In this document: piece by piece, positions 8,324-17,756 of the stretch | Layout: every line of letters starts with the position of its first letter | How positions within the stretch are numbered: the stretch's first letter is position 1 | DNA from: Streptomyces monashensis | GTDB taxonomy: Bacteria; Actinomycetota; Actinomycetes; Streptomycetales; Streptomycetaceae | DNA: 64,000 nucleotides | Reading direction: 5' to 3' | Assembly (NCBI RefSeq): GCF_001866665.1 | Contig: NZ_MLYO01000026.1 | Span: forward strand, 1-64,000 | Made by a program: the position numbers and the translations under genes | Notes under the pieces: generated by a model | The model's database searches: none | Seen by the model: only the letters and a program-made list of their open reading frames with translations | Told to the model about the DNA's origin: nothing

Positions 8324-8676
8324 GGGCCACCACGTTGACAGATCCCGCTCTCCTTGTTCCAACAGGTGAGCGGGAGCCCTCTCAACGGTGCGTAAACGTG
8401 ACCCTCGTGGGCACTGATCAAGTGAGCCGACCCGCTCACGAACGAGTGAAGTAGGAGTAAAAACCGCCCGGCATTCCGTATCAAATACGGGCGAAACCGC
8501 AGTCGATCCGAGGCGGTCCGTACCCCTACTGGCGGGTACGGAACGCCTGCCCGTGTATGGGCCATCTCGATGTCACCGAGGGGCCCGCAGGGAGGTAGGG
8601 TCGGTGGTGGTCGGGGACATCCCAAACAGAGCTCGCCGGCACCGCATGGCCGGCGTACCAACGAGGAGATCGGTTC
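8324..8676 (+). promoter_or_regulatory. Long gap upstream region with several dyads
   Basis: About 350 bp without a gene. It contains GTGAGC-N6-GCTCAC (8422-8439), CCGTAT-CAA-ATACGG (8476-8490) and TCCGTACCC-N8-GGGTACGGA (8517-8542), all perfect inverted repeats, and a TTGACA at 8335-8340 without a convincing -10 at normal spacing. A possible -10 TAGGGT sits at 8596-8601, about 75 nt before the gap start codon. The gap ribosome binding site GAGGAG precedes the GTG at 8677. The dyads are candidate operators for control of glycolytic flux; the factor is unknown. Confidence 0.4.
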
Positions 8677-9684
<1,008 letters not shown>

Positions 9685-9712
9685 TCGTCGAAGCAGGATC
9701 TTGAAGTGAGAG

Positions 9713-9752
9713 CAGGGCTCGGGCAGCGCAGGGACGCGCTGTCCGGGCCCTG
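9713..9752 (+). terminator. 17-bp hairpin between gap and pgk
   Basis: CAGGGCTCGGGCAGCGC (9713-9729) pairs with GCGCTGTCCGGGCCCTG (9736-9752); only two wobble pairs interrupt a 17-bp stem with a 6-nt loop. No immediate T-tract follows, but a short TTTT lies about 20 nt on. Likely a terminator, attenuator or mRNA-stabilising end of the gap transcript. Confidence 0.65.
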
Positions 9753-9818
9753 TTCTGCGCCCGGACCACGTCCTTTTACGATCAGGTGCACCACGAGCCC
9801 TCCTTTGGAGTCCACTCA

Positions 9819-11030
9819 ATGAAGACGATCGACGAACTTCTCGCCGCCGGCGTGAGCGGCAAGCGGGTCTTCGTCCGCGCCGACCTCAACGTGCCGCTGG
9901 ACGGCGCGACCATCACCGACGACGGCCGTATCCGAGCCGTCCTGCCCACCATCAAGGCCCTTGCCGAGGCCGGCGCCAAGGTGGTCGTCGCCTCGCACCT
10001 GGGCCGGCCCAAGGGCGCCCCGGATCCCGCTTTCTCGCTGCTGCCCGCCGCCGAGCGCCTCGGCGAGCTGCTCGGCGCCCCGGTCGCCTTCGCCCAGGAC
10101 ACCGTCGGCCCCGCCGCCCACGACGCGGTCGACGGCCTCCAGCCCGGCCAGGTCGCGGTCATCGAGAACCTGCGCTTCAACCCCGGCGAGACGTCCAAGG
10201 ACGACGCCGAGCGCGACGCCTTCGCGGACCGGCTGGCCGCCCTCGCCGACGTCTACGTCGGTGACGGTTTCGGTGCCGTGCACCGTCAGCACGCCTCGGT
10301 CTACGACCTGCCGAAGAAGCTGCCGCACTACGCCGGCCACCTCATCAGCACCGAGGTCGGCGTCCTGAAGAAGCTCACCGAGGACGTCGAGCGGCCCTAC
10401 GTCGTCGCGCTCGGCGGCGCCAAGGTCTCCGACAAGCTCGCCGTCATCGACGAGCTGCTCGGCAAGGCCGACCGCCTGCTCATCGGCGGCGGCATGGCCT
10501 ACACCTTCCTCAAGGCCAAGGGCCACGAGGTCGGCATCTCCCTCCTCCAGGAGGACCAGATCCCGGCCGTCAAGGAGTACATGGAGCGCGCCGAGAAGAA
10601 CGGCGTCGAGCTGGTGCTCCCCGTCGACGTCCTCGTCTCGCCGGAGTTCCCGGACCTGAAGACGAAGGCCCCGGCCAACCCCACCACGGTCGCCGCGGAC
10701 GCCATCCCCGCCGACCAGGAGGGCCTGGACATCGGTCCGAAGACCCGCAAGCTGTACGCCTCGAAGCTCGCCGACGCGGCCACCGTCTTCTGGAACGGCC
10801 CCATGGGCGTCTTCGAGCACCCCGACTACGCCGAGGGCACCAAGGCGGTCGCCCAGGCCCTCGTCGAGTCCAAGGGCTTCACCGTCGTCGGCGGCGGTGA
10901 CTCCGCCGCGGCCGTGCGTACGCTCGGCTTCGACGAGAACGCGTTCGGCCACATCTCGACCGGTGGCGGCGCCTCCCTCGAATACCTCGAGGGCAAGACG
11001 CTCCCCGGCCTCGCCGCACTGGAGGACTGA
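9819..11030 (+). CDS. pgk: Phosphoglycerate kinase
   Basis: Transfers the acyl phosphate of 1,3-bisphosphoglycerate to ADP, the first ATP-yielding step of glycolysis. 403 residues, the standard length. Visible motifs: KRVFVRADLNVPLDG at the N-terminus (substrate-binding Asp and Asn), SHLGRPKG, the central ALGGAKVSDK and the C-terminal nucleotide loop VVGGGDSAAAV. Start is ATG 9819, which has GGAG seven bases upstream and gives the family N-terminus MKTIDELL; the in-frame ATG at 9786 lacks a site. Seven bases separate it from tpiA, so the two are co-transcribed. Confidence 0.98.
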   Translation: MKTIDELLAAGVSGKRVFVRADLNVPLDGATITDDGRIRAVLPTIKALAEAGAKVVVASHLGRPKGAPDPAFSLLPAAERLGELLGAPVAFAQDTVGPAAHDAVDGLQPGQVAVIENLRFNPGETSKDDAERDAFADRLAALADVYVGDGFGAVHRQHASVYDLPKKLPHYAGHLISTEVGVLKKLTEDVERPYVVALGGAKVSDKLAVIDELLGKADRLLIGGGMAYTFLKAKGHEVGISLLQEDQIPAVKEYMERAEKNGVELVLPVDVLVSPEFPDLKTKAPANPTTVAADAIPADQEGLDIGPKTRKLYASKLADAATVFWNGPMGVFEHPDYAEGTKAVAQALVESKGFTVVGGGDSAAAVRTLGFDENAFGHISTGGGASLEYLEGKTLPGLAALED

Positions 11031-11036
11031 CCCCGT

Positions 11037-11813
11037 ATGACCACCCGCACGCCGCTGATGGCGGGCAACTGGAAGATGAACCTCAACCACCTCGAGGCCA
11101 TCGCGCACGTCCAGAAGCTCGCCTTCGCCCTGGCCGACAAGGACTACGAGGCCGTCGAGGTCGCCGTCCTGCCGCCGTTCACCGACCTGCGCTCCGTGCA
11201 GACTCTGGTCGACGGCGACAAGCTCAAGATCAAGTACGGCGCCCAGGACATCTCGCGGCACGACTCCGGTGCCTACACCGGCGAGATCTCCGGCCCGATG
11301 CTGTCCAAGCTGAAGTGCACGTACGTGGCCATCGGCCACTCCGAGCGCCGCCAGTACCACGACGAGACCGACGAGGTCGTCAACGCCAAGGTCAAGGCCG
11401 CCTACAAGCACGGCCTCACCCCGATCCTGTGCATCGGCGAGGAGCTGGACGTCCGCGAGGCGGGCGACCACGTCTCCCACACCCTCTCCCAGCTGGAGGG
11501 CGGTCTGAAGGACGTCCCGGCCGAGCAGGCCGAGACGATCGTGGTCGCCTACGAGCCCGTGTGGGCCATCGGCACCGGCAAGGTCTGCGGCTCGCAGGAC
11601 GCGCAGGAGGTCTGCGCCGCCATCCGTGCCAAGCTCGCCGAGCTCTACACGCAGGACGTGGCCGACAAGATCCGCATCCAGTACGGCGGTTCCGTGAAGT
11701 CGGGCAACGTCGCCGAGATCATGGCGCAGGCCGACATCGACGGCGCCCTGGTCGGTGGTGCCTCGCTGGACGCCGACGAGTTCGTCAAGATCGTGCGCTT
11801 CCGCGATCAGTGA
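11037..11813 (+). CDS. tpiA: Triosephosphate isomerase
   Basis: Interconverts dihydroxyacetone phosphate and glyceraldehyde 3-phosphate. The 258-residue TIM barrel shows AGNWKMNLNH (Asn and Lys of the active site), the electrophile histidine in AIGHSERRQ, the catalytic glutamate in AYEPVWAIGTGK with the mobile loop 6, and the phosphate-binding GGSVKSGN near the C-terminus. It starts six bases after the pgk stop and is clearly in the same operon. Confidence 0.98.
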   Translation: MTTRTPLMAGNWKMNLNHLEAIAHVQKLAFALADKDYEAVEVAVLPPFTDLRSVQTLVDGDKLKIKYGAQDISRHDSGAYTGEISGPMLSKLKCTYVAIGHSERRQYHDETDEVVNAKVKAAYKHGLTPILCIGEELDVREAGDHVSHTLSQLEGGLKDVPAEQAETIVVAYEPVWAIGTGKVCGSQDAQEVCAAIRAKLAELYTQDVADKIRIQYGGSVKSGNVAEIMAQADIDGALVGGASLDADEFVKIVRFRDQ

Positions 11814-11858
11814 TACACGCTGTGAGTAGGCGGTAGCGGCGATACGTCGTACCCTTGC

Positions 11859-11886
11859 GGGGGCACAGCCGGTGTGCTGTGCCCCC
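11859..11886 (+). terminator. Hairpin between tpiA and secG
   Basis: Perfect 10-bp inverted repeat GGGGGCACAG (11859-11868) and CTGTGCCCCC (11877-11886) with an 8-nt loop. No T-tract follows, which is usual for streptomycete terminators; it could also shield the 3' end of the glycolytic mRNA while allowing some read-through into secG. Confidence 0.55.
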
Positions 11887-11935
11887 GTCGTCCCTCCGAA
11901 GTCGTCCATCCGTATCCGAGGAAGTTGGTCCAGCC

Positions 11936-12172
11936 GTGGTTTTGGGGTTCTCGATCGCCCTGATCGTCTTCAGCCTGCTGCTGATGCTGCTGGTGCTGAT
12001 GCACAAGGGGAAGGGCGGCGGCCTCTCCGACATGTTCGGTGGCGGCATGCAGTCCTCCGTCGGCGGCTCCTCGGTCGCCGAGCGCAACCTCGACCGGATC
12101 ACCATCGTGGTCGGCCTGTGTTGGTTCGCGTGCATCATCGTCCTCGGCATGCTGATGAAGTCGAACAGCTGA
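11936..12172 (+). CDS. secG: Preprotein translocase subunit SecG
   Basis: Small accessory subunit of the SecYEG protein-export channel. The 78-residue product has two membrane spans (about residues 3-23 and 55-73) joined by a glycine-rich loop, GKGGGLSDMFGGGMQSS, the SecG hallmark. The GTG at 11936 is preferred: it follows GAGGAAG at 11918-11924 and gives the family length, whereas an in-frame ATG further upstream would add a charged extension. secG next to tpiA is a widespread actinobacterial arrangement. Confidence 0.93.
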   Translation: MVLGFSIALIVFSLLLMLLVLMHKGKGGGLSDMFGGGMQSSVGGSSVAERNLDRITIVVGLCWFACIIVLGMLMKSNS

Positions 12173-12304
12173 CGCTTCCGCACGCCGCGCACAGCACACA
12201 CATCACGCCTATTCGGCGGGTAAGGCCCCATGTTCGGTACGCGCTCCTGGGCGCGGCCTATCATGGGGCTTGCGTCTTGGTGTGGGGGCTTGTAACTCCA
12301 ATCA

Positions 12305-12333
12305 CTGGACGCGCGTTGGGCCTTACGTAGACT
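12305..12333 (+). promoter_or_regulatory. Promoter of the RbpA-like gene
   Basis: A -35 CTGGAC (12305-12310) and a -10 TAGACT (12328-12333) are separated by 17 bp, an excellent housekeeping-type (HrdB) promoter. Just downstream, in the 5' leader, lies the perfect dyad GCGAAGCG (12346-12353) / CGCTTCGC (12365-12372), which could form a hairpin before the ribosome binding site GGGAG. Confidence 0.6.
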
Positions 12334-12399
12334 GAGGCGCTCGCAGCGAAGCGGAACGCCGACTCGCTTCGCGGCACCATGACGCAGGGAGTTACGACC

Positions 12400-12735
12400 G
12401 TGGCAAGTGGCAACGCGATCCGAGGAAGCCGGGTCGGGGCGGGGCCGATGGGCGAGGCCGAGCGTGGCGAGTCCGCGCCCCGTCTGCGCATCTCCTTCTG
12501 GTGCTCCAACGGGCACGAGACGCAGCCGAGCTTCGCCAGCGACGCGCAGGTTCCCGACACTTGGGACTGCCCGCGCTGCGGCTTCCCCGCCGGCCAGGAC
12601 CGGGACAACCCGCCGGACCCGCCGCGCACCGAGCCCTACAAGACGCACCTCGCCTATGTGCGGGAGCGGCGCAGCGACGCGGACGGCGAGGCGATCCTCG
12701 CCGAGGCGCTCGCCAAGCTGCGCGGCGAGATCTAG
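12400..12735 (+). CDS. RbpA-family RNA polymerase-binding protein (paralogue)
   Basis: 111-residue zinc-ribbon-like protein. RbpA binds the principal sigma factor and RNA polymerase in actinobacteria and helps open-complex formation. Here the zinc-type ligands are FWCSNGHE and WDCPRCGFP, followed by a charged C-terminal part (RTEPYKTHLAYVRERR and ILAEALAKLRGE) that aligns with the sigma-interacting region. The sequence differs clearly from the S. coelicolor RbpA I remember (core ACEKGHRFEMPF), so this appears to be a second, conserved paralogue rather than canonical RbpA. Start GTG 12400 is chosen for GGGAG eight bases upstream; an ATG at 12379 is in frame but lies before that site. Single-gene unit with its own promoter. 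Confidence 0.8.
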   Translation: MASGNAIRGSRVGAGPMGEAERGESAPRLRISFWCSNGHETQPSFASDAQVPDTWDCPRCGFPAGQDRDNPPDPPRTEPYKTHLAYVRERRSDADGEAILAEALAKLRGEI

Positions 12736-12754
12736 GGGCCCCTGAGCATCGCGA

Positions 12755-12784
12755 CCGGCCGGGCACCCACTGGTGCCGGGCCGG
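12755..12784 (+). terminator. Hairpin after the RbpA-like gene
   Basis: CCGGCCGGGCACC (12755-12767) and GGTGCCGGGCCGG (12772-12784) pair over 13 positions with one mismatch and a 4-nt loop. No T-tract; a probable GC-rich terminator. Confidence 0.45.
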
Positions 12785-12960
12785 AGCCGCTGCCTCCAGC
12801 TCTGCCTCCTCCCGCGCCGTCCGTACGCGGTTCCGGCACCGGAGCGTCGTACGGACGTACCTGTTGTTGACCGTGCGGACAGCGTTGTGTCCGCTCGTCC
12901 CATGTCCTGATCAACTAGGTTGGGACGCGACAGGTGCAGGAAAGAAGGCTGAGGTCGGAA

Positions 12961-14613
12961 ATGAACGCAGACGGCCGGACCAGGCTCAACCAGACGCCCG
13001 AGTGGACGGCTCTCGCCAAGCACCGGGAAGAGCTGGCCGACACTCATCTCAGGGAGCTGTTCGCCGCCGAACCCGGGCGCGGTGCGGGATACACGCTCCA
13101 GGTCGGCGACCTGTACGTCGACTACTCCAAGCACCTGGTCACCGACGAGACGCTGCGGCTGCTGCGCGAGCTGGCCGACGCCACGGACGTCTTCGGCCTG
13201 CGGGACGCCATGTTCCGCGGCGAGAAGATCAACGTCACCGAGGACCGCGCCGTGCTGCACACCGCGCTGCGCGCCCCGCGCGACGCCGTGATCGAGGTCG
13301 ACGGCGAGAACGTCGTCCCCAAGGTGCACGCCGTCCTCGACAAGATGAGCGACTTCGCCGACCGCGTCCGCTCCGGTGCGTGGACCGGTCACACCGGCAA
13401 GCGCATCAAGAACGTGGTCAATGTCGGTATCGGCGGCTCCGATCTCGGCCCGGCGATGGCGTACGAGGTGCTCCGCAGCTTCACCGACCGTGACCTCACG
13501 GTCCGCTTCGTCTCCAACGTGGACGGCGCCGACCTGCACGAGGCCACCCGCGACCTCGACCCCGCCGAGACGCTGTTCATCATCGCCTCCAAGACCTTCA
13601 CCACGATCGAGACGATCACCAACGCCACCTCCGCCCGCGGCTGGCTGGTGGACGCCCTCGGTGACGACTCGGCGGTGGCCAAGCACTTCGTCGCGCTGTC
13701 GACCAACGCCGAGAAGGTCGCCGAGTTCGGCATCGACACGGCCAACATGTTCGAGTTCTGGGACTGGGTCGGCGGCCGCTACTCGTACGACTCCGCGATC
13801 GGACTGTCCCTGATGATCGCGATCGGCCCGGACCGCTTCCGTGAGATGCTCGACGGCTTCCGGCTGGTCGACGAGCACTTCCGCACCGCCCCCGCCGAGA
13901 CCAACGTCCCGCTGCTGCTCGGCCTGCTGGGCATCTGGTACGACAACTTCCACGACGCCCAGTCGCATGCCGTCCTGCCCTACAGCCACTACCTCTCCCG
14001 GTTCACCGCGTATCTCCAGCAGTTGGACATGGAGTCCAACGGCAAGTACGTGGCGCGCGACGGCAAGGAGGTGGAGTGGCAGACGGGGCCGGTGGTGTGG
14101 GGCACGCCGGGCACCAACGGGCAGCACGCCTACTACCAGTTGATCCACCAGGGCACCAAGCTGATCCCGGCGGACTTCATCGGCTTCGCCGAGCCGGTGG
14201 CCGAGCTGAGCGGTGAACTCCGGGCGCAGCACGACCTGTTGATGGCCAACTTCTTCGCCCAGACCCAGGCCCTCGCCTTCGGCAAGACCGCCGAGGAGGT
14301 CCGCGCGGAGGGGGTGGCCGAGGAACTGGTCGCGCACAAGACCTTCCAGGGCAACCGGCCGACCACGACCATCCTGGCCAGGGAACTCACCCCGTCCGTC
14401 CTCGGCCAGCTCGTCGCCCTCTACGAGCACAAGGTCTTCGTGCAGGGCGCGGTGTGGAACATCGACTCCTTCGACCAGTGGGGCGTCGAGCTGGGCAAGG
14501 TCCTTGCCAAGCGGGTGGAACCGGCACTGACCGAGGGCGCGGAGGTACCCGGCCTGGACGCCTCGACCAAGGCCCTGGTCGCCAAGTACCGCGCCCTGCG
14601 CGGCCGCGGCTGA
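12961..14613 (+). CDS. pgi: Glucose-6-phosphate isomerase
   Basis: Interconverts glucose 6-phosphate and fructose 6-phosphate, joining glycolysis to the pentose phosphate operon encoded further on. The 550-residue protein carries VVNVGIGGSDLGPAMAYEVL, the signature GGRYSYDSAIGLS (usually GGRYSLWSAIGL), the active-site GTPGTNGQHAYYQLIHQGT and the C-terminal VWNIDSFDQWGVELGK. Start ATG 12961 is preferred over GTG 12934 because it follows GAGGTCGGA and gives the family N-terminus MNADGRTRLNQTPEW. The gene is flanked by convergent transcription from the ABC permease. Confidence 0.97.
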   Translation: MNADGRTRLNQTPEWTALAKHREELADTHLRELFAAEPGRGAGYTLQVGDLYVDYSKHLVTDETLRLLRELADATDVFGLRDAMFRGEKINVTEDRAVLHTALRAPRDAVIEVDGENVVPKVHAVLDKMSDFADRVRSGAWTGHTGKRIKNVVNVGIGGSDLGPAMAYEVLRSFTDRDLTVRFVSNVDGADLHEATRDLDPAETLFIIASKTFTTIETITNATSARGWLVDALGDDSAVAKHFVALSTNAEKVAEFGIDTANMFEFWDWVGGRYSYDSAIGLSLMIAIGPDRFREMLDGFRLVDEHFRTAPAETNVPLLLGLLGIWYDNFHDAQSHAVLPYSHYLSRFTAYLQQLDMESNGKYVARDGKEVEWQTGPVVWGTPGTNGQHAYYQLIHQGTKLIPADFIGFAEPVAELSGELRAQHDLLMANFFAQTQALAFGKTAEEVRAEGVAEELVAHKTFQGNRPTTTILARELTPSVLGQLVALYEHKVFVQGAVWNIDSFDQWGVELGKVLAKRVEPALTEGAEVPGLDASTKALVAKYRALRGRG

Positions 14614-14704
14614 CCGGCACGCACAACTGCCCCGGTACCGCGCGGGTGGCGGGGAGTGCGGCTGCTTCCCGTCCCGCCCCGCCCGGCAGGCACGGGCGCC
14701 GGGG

Positions 14705-17005
14705 TCAGGCCGCCGCGCTCAGGGTGTCCGCGAGGCGTTTGCGTGCTGCGCGGGCGGCGGGGATCGTGGCGAGTCCGGCTGCTCCCAGGACGGTGGCCGT
14801 GCCGAGCGCGAGAAGCAGTCCGGGGGAGGGGGAGCGGGCGATTCCCGCGCCGATTCCGCTGGATGCGCCCTGGGCGTCGATGAGCCGGTGGGCCAGGGGC
14901 AGGCCGAGGACCGTGGCGGTGAGCGTCGCGGCCAGGGCCGTGGCGCTCGTGGCCGTGACGGTGATCGCGGTGATCTGCCGTGGGGACATGCCGATCGCCT
15001 TGAAGGCGAGCACGTCCCGTTCGCCCTCGCGCACGCTGCCGCCGATCGCGGTGAGCAGTTCCACCAGCCCGATGAGGGCGAGCACGGCGATCAGGCCGGC
15101 GACGACCGCGCGCAGCGGGGACAGTCCGTCGGCCGGGTTGGTCACGGCGTGCACGTCCAGGTGGCCCCGGCCGGCGGTGGTGAGCGCGGCGGCCACCCGG
15201 TGCGGGTCGGCGCCCGGGCGCAGCCGCAGCTCGTAGAAGGCCGGGGCGAGCTGCGGGTCGTTCTCGCGGAGGGTGTCCAGGGAGGCCGTCACGACCCGGC
15301 CGGCGTTCTGCGGTTCGATGCTGCGGCCGACGATGTGCAGGATCTGCGGCCGGTCGCCGACCGTCATCCGTACCCAGTCGCCGACCCGCGCGTGCAGCAG
15401 GTCCAGCAGCCCCTGCCCGGCCACCGCCTCGTCCGGTCCGTGCGCGGCCCGGCCCTCGGCGAGGGCGCAGGGGTAGGGCCGGGCGTCGGTGCCGAGGCCG
15501 CGCAGGGCGATGGTCGCGGTCTGCCCGGGTACCAGCGCGGCCAGTTCGACCCCCGGATACACGGCGGCGACGCGGGAGTCCCCGGCCAGCAGGGAGTGCA
15601 GGTCCGCCGGTGCCGGTGCGCCGTCCGTGCGGACCGTGAGCGAGGTGGGCAGACCGACCCGGGCCGGGTCGGTGTGGAAGCGGTCGAGCGTGGTCCACGC
15701 GCTGAGCGCCACCACGATCAGCAGCAACGGCAGGGTGAGCCGGGCGACGCCGGTCAACGACCGTCCGCGCCCCGTCAGCAGCTTGTGACAGCCGAGGACC
15801 AGCGCGGCCGGCAGCCGCGTGCCGAGCGCCCGCCGGGCCGGGCCGGTGAGCCGGCCGCCCGCCGACACAGCCGGGCGCGGCACCGGGACCGGCGGCACCC
15901 GGCCGGCCCGCCAGGCCGCGAGGCCCGTGGTCAGGCCGATGAACAGCACCGCGCCGACGGGCACCGCCAACAGCGCCATGGTGTGCCCCGGCAGCCCCTG
16001 CCACACGCCCACGGCGTCGCCGAGCCGCCCGGGGATCCGGCTGCCCAGCGTCTGGGTGAGGGCGGCGGCGGCCACGGCGCCGAGCAGGGCGTAGGCGAGG
16101 TGCTGGAGCAGGAAGATCCGGACGACCTGGCCGGGCGTGAAGCCGATCGCCTTCAGCACCGACAGGTCGCGCAGATGGCCGCGGATCCGGGTGGCGATCG
16201 CCCCGTGCACGGCGAGTCCGGCGGCGATCAGCGCGCCGAGTCCGAACAGGCCGAGCACCTGCCCGAGCAGGCGGTTGTCACCCTGTGCCGCGGCGCGGGC
16301 CTGCTGCCAGGTGGAGACCTCGCCGACCGCGCCCGCGCCCAGCGCGGTGACGGCGCGCTGCACCGCGTAGTCCGTGTCGGCCGGATCGGCGAGCCGCAAC
16401 CCGATGACCTGGCCGCCGGGTGTCCGCAGTGCGGCGGGCAGGGCCCAGACCAGGCCCGGCTGCTCGCCGGGGCTGTAGGACGGCTCGGCACTGTCGGCGA
16501 CGCCCTCGACGGTGAGGGTGCGCGGGGTGCCGGGCAGCGTGAGGGTGTCTCCGGGCTCGGCCAGCAGGGCACGGGCGAGGCCGCTCTCCAGCACCACGCC
16601 GTCCGGCTCGGCCGGGTCCAGCCAGTGTCCGGCGGTGAGCAGCGGCCGGCCGACGGAGGGCAGCCGTGCGGTGCCGCGCAGCTCCACGGAGGCGCGGGTG
16701 CCGCGCGAGGCGACGGTGACGGACTCGGTGCGGTAGGGGCCGGCGACGGACGCGACGCCGTCCAGCCGGGCGAGCCTGCCGGTGTCCGCGGACGACGCGG
16801 TGTGGATCCACACATGTGCCCCGCGCGTCTCGGCGAAGGTCCGCTGCCAGGGGTTGGTCGCGTAGCCGAACAGGGCGGCGGCCAGCAGCAGCGAGGCGAC
16901 GATGCCGGCGGTGGCCAGCACGAGGAACAGCGCCTCGCCGCGATGCCTGCGCAGATCGGAGTGTGCCCAGCGCAGGGTGGCCCGCACGTCCCTGAGATCC
17001 AGCAC
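14705..17005 (-). CDS. FtsX-like ABC transporter permease
   Basis: 766-residue membrane protein of the type VII (MacB/FtsX/LolCE) exporter class. It has an N-terminal span (about residues 25-48), a large extracytoplasmic domain, a first FtsX core of three spans (about 240-350) and a repeat of the same plan: a span near 410, a second extracytoplasmic region and three C-terminal spans (about 600-750). Such proteins usually move lipids, peptides or lipoproteins mechanically across the envelope rather than importing sugars. Starts with GTG two bases after the ATPase gene, so the operon is padR-ATPase-permease. Substrate unknown. Confidence 0.9.
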   Translation of the reverse strand: MLDLRDVRATLRWAHSDLRRHRGEALFLVLATAGIVASLLLAAALFGYATNPWQRTFAETRGAHVWIHTASSADTGRLARLDGVASVAGPYRTESVTVASRGTRASVELRGTARLPSVGRPLLTAGHWLDPAEPDGVVLESGLARALLAEPGDTLTLPGTPRTLTVEGVADSAEPSYSPGEQPGLVWALPAALRTPGGQVIGLRLADPADTDYAVQRAVTALGAGAVGEVSTWQQARAAAQGDNRLLGQVLGLFGLGALIAAGLAVHGAIATRIRGHLRDLSVLKAIGFTPGQVVRIFLLQHLAYALLGAVAAAALTQTLGSRIPGRLGDAVGVWQGLPGHTMALLAVPVGAVLFIGLTTGLAAWRAGRVPPVPVPRPAVSAGGRLTGPARRALGTRLPAALVLGCHKLLTGRGRSLTGVARLTLPLLLIVVALSAWTTLDRFHTDPARVGLPTSLTVRTDGAPAPADLHSLLAGDSRVAAVYPGVELAALVPGQTATIALRGLGTDARPYPCALAEGRAAHGPDEAVAGQGLLDLLHARVGDWVRMTVGDRPQILHIVGRSIEPQNAGRVVTASLDTLRENDPQLAPAFYELRLRPGADPHRVAAALTTAGRGHLDVHAVTNPADGLSPLRAVVAGLIAVLALIGLVELLTAIGGSVREGERDVLAFKAIGMSPRQITAITVTATSATALAATLTATVLGLPLAHRLIDAQGASSGIGAGIARSPSPGLLLALGTATVLGAAGLATIPAARAARKRLADTLSAAA

Positions 17006-17006
17006 G

Positions 17007-17756
17007 TCAGTCCTTCAGCTCCAGCACGCCGGAGATGCCGGCGCGGCGCGGCGGCGCACCGTCCAGCGCGGCATCGTCCGCTATCCGGCCGTCGAAGAAA
17101 CTGATCACCCGGTCCGCTGCGCTCGCCAGCCGGGCGTCATGCGTGACCAGCACGATGGTCTGGCCGCGCGCGTGGAAGCGGGACAGCAGCCGCATCACCT
17201 CGCGGGTGCCCTTGCTGTCCAGGCTGCCCGCGGGCTCGTCGGCCAGCAGCAGCGGGGGATGGTTGACCAGGGCCCGGGCGAGGGCGACCCGCTGCTGCTC
17301 ACCGCCGGACAGCTCGCCCGGCATTCCGCGCTCCTTGCCCGCGAGGCCCAGCTCGGCCAGCAGCGCCTCGCGCTCGGCGCGGGCCTGCTTCGGCGAGGCA
17401 CCGGCCAGCAGGGCGGGCAGTTCGACGTTGTCGGCGACGGACAGGTTCGAGACCAGGTTGAAGAACTGGAAGACGATCCCGATGGCCTTGCGGCGTTCCA
17501 CCGCCCAGCGCGCCTCGCCGAACGAGTCCGTGCACCGCCCGTCCAGCCAGATGCTGCCCTCGTCCGGCCGCTGGAGCCCGCCCAGCAGGTGCAGCAGTGT
17601 CGACTTCCCGGCGCCGGACGGACCGGTGATCGCCACGAACTCGCCCCGGGCCACGCTCAGATCGACCCCGCGGACGGCGTGCGCGGGCGCGCCCTCGCCG
17701 TGGTGGGTCTTGACCAGGCCCTCGGCACGGAGCACCGGAACACTGTCCTCGCTCAT
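17007..17756 (-). CDS. ABC transporter ATP-binding protein (MacB/LolD type)
   Basis: 249-residue ATPase partner of the FtsX-type permease. Walker A GPSGAGKSTL, signature LSGGEQQRVALARAL, Walker B LLLADEPAGSLD and the switch histidine VTHDARLA are all intact. The start ATG 17756 overlaps the padR stop codon (ATGA), showing translational coupling; an upstream in-frame ATG would lie within padR. LolD/MacB-type ATPases pair with FtsX permeases, supporting an exporter role for the pair. Confidence 0.93.
   Translation of the reverse strand: MSEDSVPVLRAEGLVKTHHGEGAPAHAVRGVDLSVARGEFVAITGPSGAGKSTLLHLLGGLQRPDEGSIWLDGRCTDSFGEARWAVERRKAIGIVFQFFNLVSNLSVADNVELPALLAGASPKQARAEREALLAELGLAGKERGMPGELSGGEQQRVALARALVNHPPLLLADEPAGSLDSKGTREVMRLLSRFHARGQTIVLVTHDARLASAADRVISFFDGRIADDAALDGAPPRRAGISGVLELKD

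Noticed and set aside
8335..8363. TTGACA at 8335 as the gap promoter
   Set aside because: No TAnnnT hexamer at 16-19 bp spacing, and it lies over 330 bp from the start codon.
9816..14430. Long antisense frames across pgk, tpiA, secG and pgi
   Set aside because: Each lies opposite a certain gene, spans gene borders and has no start signals.
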